A stretch of DNA of 64,000 bases, from assembly GCA_050008465.1 (NCBI GenBank), contig JBEKMO010000016.1:1-64000 (forward strand), read 5' to 3'. Below the pieces are notes generated by a model. It ran no database searches. It saw nothing but the letters and a program-made list of their open reading frames with translations, and had not been told where the DNA came from. Shown one piece after another: positions 55,601-63,487 of this stretch (position 1 is the stretch's first letter; every line of letters begins with the position of its first letter). Origin of the DNA: Fen-330 sp050008465. Lineage in GTDB: Bacteria; Acidobacteriota; Terriglobia; Bryobacterales; Bryobacteraceae. The position numbers were made by a program, and so were the translations under genes.

Positions 55601-56167
55601 GGTCGAAAGCCTGCCCGGCTGCATCCGCCGCAACAGTCGCGCCCAGCGCTGCGGATCGGCCACCATGCTGCCACCGGCCTCGACAAACACCGTCTGGCGG
55701 GAGAACCACAGGTTGCCCGTCCGCGTCGGCAGCACCGCATTGTCGTGGTAGACCTGCCCGGCAAGCAGTTCCGGCTCGAGACCCGAATGCACCATGCTGT
55801 GGGTTTTGGCGGAGGCGGGCGGGCCAAGCAGGAAAATCACCGGCAGGTTGCCGGTCTTGGCGCCCTTGGCGACATTGGACGCCGCCAGCCGGGCCTCGGC
55901 GTCGCGCACCAGCGCGTCCACTTCATCGCTCGAACCCCCGCCCGCAACTGCGCCCGCGCCCGCCGAAGCCTCCGTCGACGCCGCTTTCTGCTTCTCCTTC
56001 CGGCTGCGCCACCACCAAAACACCCCGGCGCCCGAAAGCCCGATCGTCGCCAGGAGGCCCCGGACAACCCACAGGTTCACTCCAGTGAGATTGAGCAGCG
56101 TGGTGGCCAGCCACGCGAAGACGTAATAGCTTATCAAGCCCCCAATGATGATCATTCGGTAATTCAT
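52670..56167 (-). CDS. tssM: Type VI secretion membrane-complex protein TssM (IcmF)
   Basis: The 1165-residue protein has two N-terminal membrane helices (MIIIGGLISYYVFAWLATTLL and WVVRGLLATIGLSGAGVFWWW) and a third near residue 465 (LFLAAASLCLLYSIAIT). A Walker A-like GPPASAKT lies at 115-122 in the cytoplasmic domain, with AVVCFDLEEF after it. The large periplasmic C-terminal part ends in the IcmF beta domain. TssM joins the inner membrane to the outer membrane TssJ and to TssL. TssJ is not seen. The operon order is tssK-tssL-tssM-kinase. Confidence 0.93.
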   Translation of the reverse strand: MNYRMIIIGGLISYYVFAWLATTLLNLTGVNLWVVRGLLATIGLSGAGVFWWWRSRKEKQKAASTEASAGAGAVAGGGSSDEVDALVRDAEARLAASNVAKGAKTGNLPVIFLLGPPASAKTHSMVHSGLEPELLAGQVYHDNAVLPTRTGNLWFSRQTVFVEAGGSMVADPQRWARLLRRMQPGRLSTALGKGQQAPRAAVVCFDLEEFMKPGARDNVAIAVRNLHARLGEISQLMGISFPVYVLFTKADRLPFFLEYVRNLSNEEGTQVVGVTLPIQPATGQGVYAEQASQRFAAAFDDLFRSFCDKRVEYLSRENAPDKLPGVYEFPREFRKLRGGLVQFLVDLCKPSQLRAAPFLRGFYFSGVRPIVVDEVAAPVARPQQQPGFEAASGATGIFRQGQQRGPEAAAQPRVTGTRRVPQWVFLSHFWNDIVLADHDAHSASSASVKTSGLRRVLFLAAASLCLLYSIAITVSCVRNRNLESRVLEAAKGLSAVTVTGQDLPALDALKRLEALRQELEILTDYQRNGAPLSLRWGLYTGNELYDKTRQLYFDRYYATLFGWTQSTMVDSLRRLPPAPGPTDAYGPPYNTLKAYLITTSEWKRSTRAFLSPYLSNRWSEGRNVDAERLQLAQKQFDFYSDELAFENPFSSANDAPIVERARRYLKSFNADERIYQALLDAASKRGQSVNYNRMFPNEAVSDPREVRGAFTRDGWAFMQAAFAKPDTMFSGEEWVLGPGGLATGGDRTQLEQKLRGFYIRDFIQEWREFLRQGRVAGYQSVSDAARKLGLTSSNQSPLLALFCLASQHTNIDLPEVKNAFQAVQQVVPPTCQSQYVGTSNQMYMGSLLKLQNSVQQVASSSAGLADPATAQTLTQANEARFVTQQIAQTFGVDKEGRVPETVKKLMEDPITELERVLKGIGPAELRAKGAALCGQFNGLMAKYPFSLKSSVQATVDDVNRFFRPPDGALWQFYTGSLQALVQKEGNRYSHKPGGTMTVTPGFLAFFNRAAAFADAAYPSGAQQPHINYKLTSDLTGSNQTISLSLDSQTFSNNPGKVGSKQFFWPGSPPGARMQVKFGGEGFNWPPYDGVWAAFEFFGDSDEKAPPVGSVYRLEWTLRTGQSGRSVTTSTGQPVSVRFDLDMMGSPPIFRKGYFSGWGCVADVAR

Positions 56168-56176
56168 CGAGCGCTC

Positions 56177-56920
56177 CTATCCGCGAGCCAGGGTCGGAAT
56201 CGCGCGTAGTTCGGACGCGCCGGCCCCCAGCGAAATCTTGTAGATGCCGAACAGCACAATCACCAGAACAAACGAGCCAACCGCCGTCCACAACAGCCTC
56301 TTCACCCAGGGGTCGGAGCCCATCACCTTGACCTTTCCGGGGGGAATCGCCCAGAACGGCGAGAGGTCCATCGTGTAGCCTCGGATGCGCCGCAGCTTCT
56401 CCTTGACCGTTTCGATTACCGAGCGCAGCTCGGCCTGGCCGCCCAGTCCGTACCGCCCACGAAAGCCCAGCAACAGGCAAAGCTCGTAGATCTCCAGCAC
56501 GTCCGCCAGGTCGTGCGAGTCGCGCTGGCCCAGCAGCCGCTGGATGTTGTTGAAGAAGATCTCTCCAGCGATGTCGATTCCGAACAGCTCCTCCTGCAGC
56601 GGTTTGCGATGCCATTGGGCGAACACCGGCTGCTGGAGATTCAAGATCGACTCGTCCAGAAAGGCCACCACCGCGAAGATGGCGAGCTTGATCTGCTCGG
56701 CGGTGTAGCCCCGCGTTCGCCCATCCTGGTCGGCGGCCTTGAGGGCCTCGCGCATCTGCGCGCGAAACACCTCCGGGTCGGTAACCACCTGCCGGTTGGT
56801 GCGCAGGCGGACAATCGCGGTGAGGGTCTCCTGGAAGACCAGGGCCAAGTTATCCGGGCGGCGCTGAAGCGAGAATCCCCCGGCCTCGGGCCCGGCGGCA
56901 TTCGACGTGAACGTTCCCAT
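56177..56920 (-). CDS. tssL: Type VI secretion protein TssL (DotU family)
   Basis: The 247-residue protein has the DotU core (YTAEQIKLAIFAVVAFLDESIL, FFNNIQRLLGQRD, LEIYELCLLLGFRGRYG) and one C-terminal membrane helix (LLWTAVGSFVLVIVLFGIY). No OmpA/peptidoglycan-binding extension is present, so this is the short form. It starts five bases after tssK stops and ends nine bases before tssM. It anchors the T6SS baseplate to the membrane complex. Confidence 0.93.
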   Translation of the reverse strand: MGTFTSNAAGPEAGGFSLQRRPDNLALVFQETLTAIVRLRTNRQVVTDPEVFRAQMREALKAADQDGRTRGYTAEQIKLAIFAVVAFLDESILNLQQPVFAQWHRKPLQEELFGIDIAGEIFFNNIQRLLGQRDSHDLADVLEIYELCLLLGFRGRYGLGGQAELRSVIETVKEKLRRIRGYTMDLSPFWAIPPGKVKVMGSDPWVKRLLWTAVGSFVLVIVLFGIYKISLGAGASELRAIPTLARG

Positions 56921-56924
56921 ATGT

Positions 56925-58280
56925 CTAGGACTCCAAAACGACCAGAAGTTCGATCTCGGGTTGCGGGATTTCGCCCGGCACGTAAACTCCTACCTGGCGA
57001 GTCTGCACGATGTGGTCCCAGCACGGGCCCGCGCGATTCACCGCGAAATACTGCGTCTCCAAGCGCGGCGAAATGGCGGCGGGCGGGATCGGGATCTGGT
57101 TCAACGCCAGCCCCGGAAGCGCCCGCTGGACCAGCCTGGGCACATACTCCTTGGAACAAATCTTGATCAGCCTCGGCGTGCGTTCGATCAGGTCCGCCTC
57201 GCCGATCTTCGAGCGGATCGCGAAGATCCAGCGGCAACGGTCCAGGCAGCGCTGGTCGGGCACCGGGCCGGTCCAATAGTAGTTGCCCATCGGTGTGAGC
57301 GGAATGGGAATGCAGTTGGTGGGCATCAGCAGCTCCAGGTGCCTGCGGATGTGCTCGTCGAGCGCTTCGAAGCACTCCTGGAGGTTCTGATGATCGTACA
57401 ACGGCAGCGTGCGCGGGTGCGAATCCAGGCCGAAGGTGCAGAGCGCTCCGGCCAGGCGCGACAACTCGTCAAACAGCGCTTCGGGATGGCCGCGCTTGGT
57501 GAAGCAGAAGTGCCGCAGCGGGGCCAGGCTGGCGTTTACGCAGTGCAGAAACCAGAAGTTTGCGACTTCCTGGCTGCTCCACCCGGCCGAGCTTTTCGCG
57601 CCGCCTTGCTTGGCGCGAGTGAGGTTGGCGCTCTTCTCCTCGAGGATCTCCACGATCCGGCGGAGCATCAGCATCAGCCGCTCGCTGGCGCTAACCTCCA
57701 GGCACGGCGGAATGAACTGAGGATCGAAAACGAAGTGCCCCGAACTGTCCCGCCGGATGCGCGCTATCGGCAGCACCACCATGTCCTGGGTGATTTCGGT
57801 GTCCAGCAGCAGCCGGATGTTCTTCCGTCCCACGCGCACCGGCTTCTCGTCCCGCCCGGTGTTGTCGTCGTGCAGCACTACGCTTTCGGCGATATAGCGG
57901 GTGGTGCTGGCCTCGCCGTCACCCTCTAGGGAACAGTTCAGCCCATCGGGGATGCGAGGAGGAATCGCCAGATAGGCGGTCATGCTCTCGCGGATCGGCG
58001 AAAACAGGTCGGAGATCTGGCGAGCCGCGGGCAGCGGGTCGGCATCTGGCATCTGAAACACCAGACCGTCCGGGAGAACCCCCCTGGCGTGCACCAGGGA
58101 GAGCGTTCCGTTCAATAGCGCCTCGCGGTCCAGTTCGAAGCCCCCGAGACCATAGGGCGCATAGTACAGGCTGGCAAGGGCGAAGTGGACGGAGTCTTCA
58201 AAATAGCGGCTTTGCGCTTGAAAATGGTGGGGACCCAGGTACATCCCTTCAGACCAGACGAGCCTGGAAAGGTGTTTCAT
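56925..58280 (-). CDS. tssK: Type VI secretion baseplate protein TssK
   Basis: The ATG at 58280 gives 451 residues; an upstream ATG at 58322 would lie before the -10 box at 58303-58308 and is rejected. The N-terminal motif RLVWSEGMYLGPHHFQAQSRYFED is diagnostic of TssK. The protein links the T6SS baseplate to TssL and TssM. It is the first gene of the operon, and a divergent motif-repeat protein gene lies 295 bases away. The other core genes (tssB, tssC, tssE, tssF, tssG, clpV, hcp, vgrG) are not in the window. Confidence 0.95.
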   Translation of the reverse strand: MKHLSRLVWSEGMYLGPHHFQAQSRYFEDSVHFALASLYYAPYGLGGFELDREALLNGTLSLVHARGVLPDGLVFQMPDADPLPAARQISDLFSPIRESMTAYLAIPPRIPDGLNCSLEGDGEASTTRYIAESVVLHDDNTGRDEKPVRVGRKNIRLLLDTEITQDMVVLPIARIRRDSSGHFVFDPQFIPPCLEVSASERLMLMLRRIVEILEEKSANLTRAKQGGAKSSAGWSSQEVANFWFLHCVNASLAPLRHFCFTKRGHPEALFDELSRLAGALCTFGLDSHPRTLPLYDHQNLQECFEALDEHIRRHLELLMPTNCIPIPLTPMGNYYWTGPVPDQRCLDRCRWIFAIRSKIGEADLIERTPRLIKICSKEYVPRLVQRALPGLALNQIPIPPAAISPRLETQYFAVNRAGPCWDHIVQTRQVGVYVPGEIPQPEIELLVVLES

Positions 58281-58302
58281 AGAGAGATGCTCTGAAAGTC
58301 GT

Positions 58303-58308
58303 ATTATA
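58303..58308 (-). promoter_or_regulatory. -10 box for the tss operon
   Basis: TATAAT on the minus strand; a start near 58296 would give a leader of about 16 bases to the ATG at 58280. No clear -35 is seen. Confidence 0.55.
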
Positions 58309-58574
58309 TGCGTCGCCCGCAAAAGAAGCTAGCGCTTTGCGCCAAACCCAGGGCGCCCGCAACCGAGGGACTGCCTAGGCCGTCCGTTGTGGGGACGGCT
58401 CAGGCTGTCCCCGGTTGCCCACGAGGCCGGCTGTCCCGGGTTTGGTCGCCGGGGGCAACTGCCCCGCGTCCGCCCGGACGCGCCAGGCCCCCGGGCGAAT
58501 TCGGGCTCCTGGCGGGTTGCTGATGGCGCATAGCTGCGGTTCGGTATAATCTAATACTGGATCGGCAGCATGTC
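58309..58574. other. Divergent promoter gap between tssK and the FTxLF protein gene
   Basis: The 266-bp gap has no ORF with support. It contains a GC-rich inverted repeat (GGGGACGGCTCAGGCTGTCCCC, near 58392-58413) and a plus-strand TATAAT (58545-58550), 24 bases before the ATG at 58575. Both -10 boxes make this a two-way promoter. Confidence 0.5.
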
Positions 58575-60509
58575 ATGGACCTCGACAAAAAATACGAACT
58601 CGGCGAGGTAGTCGGGAACGATAGCGAATCCAAAACCTTCAACGCCCGCGAACTGGCCTCCGGCCGGGCGGTTTTCGTGCACATCCTGTTCGGCGGCGCG
58701 ACCGTGCCGGGGCGCGAGACGCTTCTGAGCATGGTGCTGCAACAAGCGGTGGACCCATCGGCGGAAAAGCGCTCGCAGATCCTCGAGATCAGCGATCACA
58801 AGGGGATGCCCTACGTGGCGACGGAGGTCCTGCCGGGCTTCACCAACCTGCGCGCGTGGCTCGATCCCCACCCGTTGCAGCCGGCCCCGTTTTCCGAGGC
58901 GGACCAGTTGGCCAAGGCGGGACGGTGGCAAACTCCGGCGCCTCCGAGACCCACTCCTCCGGTAGCAGTCGCCGGGCCTGCGCCTCCGGCTGCGCCTGCT
59001 CCGCCGCCGGCAGCCGCCGCGCCCGTGCAGCCGCCGGCGCCTCCGGCAGCGCCCCCGGAAGACGACGATTTCGCGAAGCTGTTCGGCGTCGCGCAGGCTG
59101 CGCCCGAGCCGGCGCCCGAACCAGCTCGACCCGCTCCCCCGCCGGCCGCGCCCGTACGACCGCCGGCGCCTTCGCCCGCGCCACCCGCGGGGGACGATGA
59201 GTTCGCCAGGCTGTTCAGCAGCGCGGCGCTTCCCGCTGAGCCGGCGCCTCCGGCGCCCTCGCCGCAGGTTGCGCCGCCGCCCCGTGCCGTGCCACCACCT
59301 CCGGCCGCTCCTCCGCGACCTGCCGAGCCTCCGCGGGATGCCGGCGCCTTTACGCAGTTGTTCCACGCCACCTTGGGCAATCTCGCGGGTGCACCGGTCG
59401 CACCGCCGCCGGCGCGACCCGCACCACCGCCGGCGCGACCCGCGCCACCGCCTGAGCGATTCGCGGCGCCGCAACCCCCGGCTGCCCCCCCTGCGCAGCC
59501 GCCGGCAGCCGTGCCGCCGCTTTCGCCGCCGCCATCGCCGCCCCCATCGCCGGCTGCAGCGGGCTCCTCCGGAGCGGGCGAGTTCACGCGGCTGTTCCAC
59601 GCGCCGGCCGAACAGGGTCCGCTTGCTCCCCAGTCGGCCGCCCAGCCAGATTGGGGGGAGGCGCCGAAACCGCCTGCCGCAGGGCAGGGCGGCGGATTCA
59701 CCCAGTTGTTCCAGGCCACTCCGGGCGCTACTAGTTCCCCAATGCCCGAGCCACCGCCTTCACCCAGCGCCGGGACAAGCGCGCCCGGTCAGTTCACCAG
59801 CTTGTTCCAGACGCCTGACTCAGGCCGGCCGTCTCAGGGGTTTCCGCCCTCGCCGCCTCCATCGTCTCAGCAGCCGCTTCCCGGGTCACTCCCACACTCG
59901 GGAGGAGCGCCCGGTGAATTCACGAGCCTGTTCGGGGCGCGCGAGGGGCCGGGGCAAGGATCGCCGCTCTCGCAGGCACCCGCGCCACCACCGCCCATGC
60001 AACCGCAAGGCGCGACCGGAGTGTTCTCCTCGCCGACTCCGCGGGCTCAACCCATGCAGCAGGCCTCTGGGCCCGGCGAATACACGCGGCTGTTCGGTGC
60101 GGCTCCGACCCCCGGGGGGATGGACGCCGGTGCCGCTCCGCCGCCCGCAGCCGCACCGCCTCCGCCCCAATACCCCGGAATGCAAATGCCTGGCGCGCCC
60201 CAGATGCAAATGCCGGGTGCGCCTCAGATGCAGGCGCCGCAGTACCCCGGAATGCAGATGCCGGGTGCGCCTCAGATGCAGGCGCCACAGTACCCCGGGA
60301 TGCAGATGCCCGGCGCGCCTCAGATGCAAGCGCCGCAGGCGCCTGGGATGCCGCCCATGCAGATGCCGATGCAGCAGGCGCCCGGCATGCAACCCATGCC
60401 GCTTCCGTCCCCGGCCCCGCTCGGAGCAAAAGTGCTGATAATCATCATTGTGTGCGTGCTGGTGCTGGCGATCCTGGGGCTGATCCTGTTCTTCGTGCTC
60501 AAGAAGTAG
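58575..60509 (+). CDS. Tail-anchored proline-rich protein with a kinase N-lobe-like start and eight FTxLF motifs
   Basis: The 644-residue protein opens with about 95 residues like the N-lobe of a Hanks kinase (YELGEVVGNDSESKTFNARE, VFVHILF with His where the lysine would be, GMPYVATEVLPGFTNLRAWL); no C-lobe follows. A proline/alanine-rich stretch then carries eight spaced motifs: DDFAKLF (164), DEFARLF (208), GAFTQLF (257), GEFTRLF (335), GGFTQLF (373), GQFTSLF (405), GEFTSLF (447) and GEYTRLF (501). A PQYPGMQMPGAPQMQA-type repeat region (531-590) precedes a C-terminal membrane helix (VLIIIIVCVLVLAILGLILFF) and KK end. Divergent from tssK. Probable role: scaffold at the membrane; partners unknown. 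Confidence 0.82.
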   Translation: MDLDKKYELGEVVGNDSESKTFNARELASGRAVFVHILFGGATVPGRETLLSMVLQQAVDPSAEKRSQILEISDHKGMPYVATEVLPGFTNLRAWLDPHPLQPAPFSEADQLAKAGRWQTPAPPRPTPPVAVAGPAPPAAPAPPPAAAAPVQPPAPPAAPPEDDDFAKLFGVAQAAPEPAPEPARPAPPPAAPVRPPAPSPAPPAGDDEFARLFSSAALPAEPAPPAPSPQVAPPPRAVPPPPAAPPRPAEPPRDAGAFTQLFHATLGNLAGAPVAPPPARPAPPPARPAPPPERFAAPQPPAAPPAQPPAAVPPLSPPPSPPPSPAAAGSSGAGEFTRLFHAPAEQGPLAPQSAAQPDWGEAPKPPAAGQGGGFTQLFQATPGATSSPMPEPPPSPSAGTSAPGQFTSLFQTPDSGRPSQGFPPSPPPSSQQPLPGSLPHSGGAPGEFTSLFGAREGPGQGSPLSQAPAPPPPMQPQGATGVFSSPTPRAQPMQQASGPGEYTRLFGAAPTPGGMDAGAAPPPAAAPPPPQYPGMQMPGAPQMQMPGAPQMQAPQYPGMQMPGAPQMQAPQYPGMQMPGAPQMQAPQAPGMPPMQMPMQQAPGMQPMPLPSPAPLGAKVLIIIIVCVLVLAILGLILFFVLKK

Positions 60510-60585
60510 GCGCCGCGACGCGGAACGCAAACATCGGCAAACCCATTCGCAGGAAGTTGCCGGCTTATTTGTTTACGATGGGTGA

Positions 60586-61530
60586 GTGCACTTGCCCGGC
60601 GCTTCCCTGCTCCACGCCAGCCTCGGCGCCGCGCTCGCGCGCTCCATGGTGGTGCTGACCGAGGGCTCGGTCATTGAGCGGCTGCGCAGAAACCCGGAGT
60701 GCACGCTCGATCCGTACGTGGCGCACGCCGCGTTTCCGTACGCGCCCGGGCCGGCGCGGATTCTGGCCGGCGTGTACCGCGAGTACCTCGACATTGCGCG
60801 AGAGGCCCGCCTCCCAATGCTCTGCTTCTCCCCGACCTGGCGCGCGAACCCCGAACGGCTGCGCCAGGCGGGGCTGACTCAGGACGTCAATCGCGATGGG
60901 GTCCTCTTTGTGAGGCGGATTATCGCGGGCTACGACGGGATTCTCCTTGGCGGCCTGATGGGGTGCTATGGCGACGCCTACCGGCCCGAGCAGGCGCTCA
61001 CCACGTCCGAGGCGGCGGGCTTTCATTCTGTGCAGGCGAAAGCACTCACCGAGGCCGGCTGCGATTTCCTGATCGCCGCCACAATGCCCGCGGCAGCGGA
61101 GGCCGCCGGGATCGCCGTGGCCATGGCCCAAACCGGCGCGCCGTACCTGCTGAGCTTCATCATCAACGCGCGGGGTGAGTTGCTGGACTCGACGCCCATC
61201 CCGGATGCCCTCGCTCGGATCGACGGCTCCGTTTCCCCGGCCCCACTTGGGTACCTGGTGAATTGCGTCCATCCCTCGATCATGGCGAGCGCGCTCGAGC
61301 GTTGTGATCCGGTTTCCCGAAAGCGTATTCTAGGATTGCAGGCGAATACATCCGCGAAAAACCCCCAGGAACTGGAGGGTTCCGAGCGTCTCGAGACGGA
61401 GGATCCCGAGCAATTCGCCGAGTCGATGGTGAACCTTTACAGGCGGTTCCGGCTGCCGATCCTGGGCGGCTGCTGCGGCACCGACTCGCGGCATATCCGC
61501 TCGCTGGCGGCCCGGCTGGTTGCTTTATGA
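60586..61530 (+). CDS. Homocysteine S-methyltransferase-like protein
   Basis: The GTG at 60586 gives 314 residues; ATG at 60646 (MVVLTEGSVIERL) may be the real start. The C-terminal zinc-ligand motif GGCCGT and the NCVH motif (YLVNCVHPSI) are those of MmuM-type homocysteine methyltransferases. Residues in between form the TIM barrel. The usual N-terminal GG(M/L)GTEL is replaced by TEGSVIERL, so the substrate may differ. Its stop overlaps the start of the caspase-like gene as ATGA. Probable soluble methyltransferase. Confidence 0.8.
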   Translation: MHLPGASLLHASLGAALARSMVVLTEGSVIERLRRNPECTLDPYVAHAAFPYAPGPARILAGVYREYLDIAREARLPMLCFSPTWRANPERLRQAGLTQDVNRDGVLFVRRIIAGYDGILLGGLMGCYGDAYRPEQALTTSEAAGFHSVQAKALTEAGCDFLIAATMPAAAEAAGIAVAMAQTGAPYLLSFIINARGELLDSTPIPDALARIDGSVSPAPLGYLVNCVHPSIMASALERCDPVSRKRILGLQANTSAKNPQELEGSERLETEDPEQFAESMVNLYRRFRLPILGGCCGTDSRHIRSLAARLVAL

Positions 61531-62321
61531 AGCGCTTCGCGCCATTCTGCATGGTCCTCTGCGCGCTGCTGGCGGCCTGCCACTCCGAGCGTGCGGATCG
61601 CCGGGCCTGCGACTCCGCCCCGGCCAAGCCGGCCGAGCCGCCGCGCAAGCCGGAGAAATACGCCGTGCTCGTCAACGGCGACACCGAGCTGCGGCACAAG
61701 CGGAACATCGCTCGGGCCTATGCGACGTTGCGCGCGCTGGGCTTCGAGCCGGCGCACATCTTCGTGGTCTCGCCGCCGGATCGCCGGAATACCCTGCCCC
61801 CCGCAACGCTGCGCCTGGCGCCGGCGCCCGACAACTTCTGGCGCGTGATGGACGACCTGGCCGGCGTCGTGGCGGAGGGCGATCTCCTGGTGGTTTACGG
61901 TACCGGGCACGGCGGCACCGACCAGGGCGACAGCCTGCTGGAGTTGCGGAAGGGAGAGTTGTGGCCCGCGGATCTGCGCGAGGAAATCGATGAATACCGT
62001 GGGAACTCCCTCATCGTGATGGATCAGTGTTACTCCGGCGGCTTCGTGGATGCCTTCAACGGAACCAGGAGCCGCGCCATCCTGATCTCGAGCGTTGACC
62101 GCCGCCACCCCACCGACTGCACCCAGTTCGCGCGGACCTTCTGGGATTCCTTCCTGCAGCCCGGGCTGGCCGACCGCAACGGCGACGGCAAGACCTCCGT
62201 GCGCGAGGCGTTCGATGCGGCATTGAAAGCGCACCAGGAAGCCCTGGCCGGCGTTCCCGAACTCCGCTCCAACGGCGTCTACCGCTCCTTCAACGGGTTC
62301 GACGACGCGCTCCTGAACTGA
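61527..62321 (+). CDS. Caspase-like (clan CD) lipoprotein
   Basis: The 264-residue protein has a lipobox (LLAAC, Cys18). The clan CD dyad is seen as His128 in VYGTGHGGTDQGD and Cys168 in IVMDQCYSGGFVDAF. A loop ADRNGDGKTSVREAF (about 215-229) looks like an EF-hand calcium site. Such peptidases cleave after basic or acidic residues, but no prodomain or substrate is visible. It overlaps the methyltransferase gene by 4 bp, so it is probably translated with it. The membrane anchoring suggests a periplasmic protease. Confidence 0.8.
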   Translation: MKRFAPFCMVLCALLAACHSERADRRACDSAPAKPAEPPRKPEKYAVLVNGDTELRHKRNIARAYATLRALGFEPAHIFVVSPPDRRNTLPPATLRLAPAPDNFWRVMDDLAGVVAEGDLLVVYGTGHGGTDQGDSLLELRKGELWPADLREEIDEYRGNSLIVMDQCYSGGFVDAFNGTRSRAILISSVDRRHPTDCTQFARTFWDSFLQPGLADRNGDGKTSVREAFDAALKAHQEALAGVPELRSNGVYRSFNGFDDALLN

Positions 62322-62339
62322 GCGCGGCGGGCCTGCAAT

Positions 62340-63344
62340 TCACGCACCGGGCGCTGGGCTCTCGGGCGCAGCTTCGGCCGGCGAGAACACCTGCTCGCGG
62401 ATCGCCCACAGCGTTGTCCCGCTATGACTGAGCGCCAGGAAACCCAGCGCTAGCAGCGGCAAGGTGATGACCATGAAAGCGACCAGGGAGAAGCCCGTCG
62501 CCTCCGTCTTGTGGACGCGGAACAGCAGTAATCCCACCACGGTGAAGAACTGAAACGTCCCGACGTTGGCCGGGGCGTTGGGAATCGCCGTCCCCAGACG
62601 CACCACGAGAAAGACCACCGCGCCCGCCCAAAACGAAAGCCCGATCCCGTATGCCAGCATCACGCACCAGAACGCAAGCCCTTGGAGGACCAGGAACAGG
62701 AGCGAGACCCCGAGCGCTCCGTAGAACGACGGCGAGCGTCCAATGGCCCACAGCCCCGCGGCGATGGAATCGGACCAGCCGGCCAGCTTCGACCGCCGCC
62801 TTTCCTTCGGCCGCGATGGTCTCTTGACGAATACAAACACAGCGAACAGCGCCGTGACAACCAGCACCGCCTCGCCCAGGGTATCGGCCGCCCGGTCCAG
62901 TGCCGGCGGCAGCGGTATGGCAATGGCCGTCAGGCCGATTCCCACCGCCAGCCATATCCCGTCAAACAGGCGCTCGACGAACACCGAGGGCAGGATCGCC
63001 AGTAACGTGGCGCGGACCCAGCGCGCTACCAGCCACACCCGTACCATTTCCCCGAACCGCAGAGGCAGCACCTCGTTGGCGAACAGGCCGGCGTAGATGG
63101 CCTGCGTAGTCCGAGAAACCGGGACTCCCCCGACTGGCCGGAGCAGCAGTTGCCAGCGCCAGCCTTGCGCCACGTAACTGAGGACCTGGGAACAAACCGC
63201 CAGCGCCACCAGTTCCCACCGCAGGCCGCGCACCTCCCCGGCCAGACGCCGCACGTCGATGCCGTGCAGCACCCACACCAGGCACGCCGCCGCCACCGCC
63301 CACGCCGCGGCCTGTTTCCACCTGGACGTTCTCTCGCGGCGCAT
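62340..63344 (-). CDS. Flippase-like membrane protein (LPG synthase TM region / UPF0104 family)
   Basis: The ATG at 63344 gives 334 residues; it follows TACACT by six bases, so the message may be leaderless. ATG at 63365 is the alternative. The protein has seven to eight membrane helices. Family marks include AQGWRWQLLLRPVGG, LPLRFGEMVRVWLVARW and NAPANVGTFQFFTVVGLLLF. Relatives move lipids or are parts of lysyl-phosphatidylglycerol synthase. No catalytic domain is attached. Convergent with the caspase-like gene. Confidence 0.82.
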   Translation of the reverse strand: MRRERTSRWKQAAAWAVAAACLVWVLHGIDVRRLAGEVRGLRWELVALAVCSQVLSYVAQGWRWQLLLRPVGGVPVSRTTQAIYAGLFANEVLPLRFGEMVRVWLVARWVRATLLAILPSVFVERLFDGIWLAVGIGLTAIAIPLPPALDRAADTLGEAVLVVTALFAVFVFVKRPSRPKERRRSKLAGWSDSIAAGLWAIGRSPSFYGALGVSLLFLVLQGLAFWCVMLAYGIGLSFWAGAVVFLVVRLGTAIPNAPANVGTFQFFTVVGLLLFRVHKTEATGFSLVAFMVITLPLLALGFLALSHSGTTLWAIREQVFSPAEAAPESPAPGA

Positions 63345-63459
63345 GCATCTAGTGTAATGCGTCATGAGTGCTATGCCTTGTGTCCGTGGGGCCGACGATC
63401 GCTTTTTGTCGTCTGCCGGCCTCGCAGGCCACGGAAAGCGATGGCCTGCGCCACCATCT

Positions 63460-63468
63460 TGATACAAT
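63460..63468 (+). promoter_or_regulatory. Extended -10 promoter before the TMTC-like gene
   Basis: TGATACAAT lies 20 bases before the GTG at 63488; the same nonamer stands before the RidA-like gene. Confidence 0.5.
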
Positions 63469-63487
63469 GCCCCCTTAGGACACCGTC

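Noticed and set aside
60170..60345. Tandem DNA repeats in the FTxLF gene as a separate element
   Set aside because: They are in-frame 48-bp units encoding the PQYPGMQMPGAPQMQA repeat and belong to the protein.
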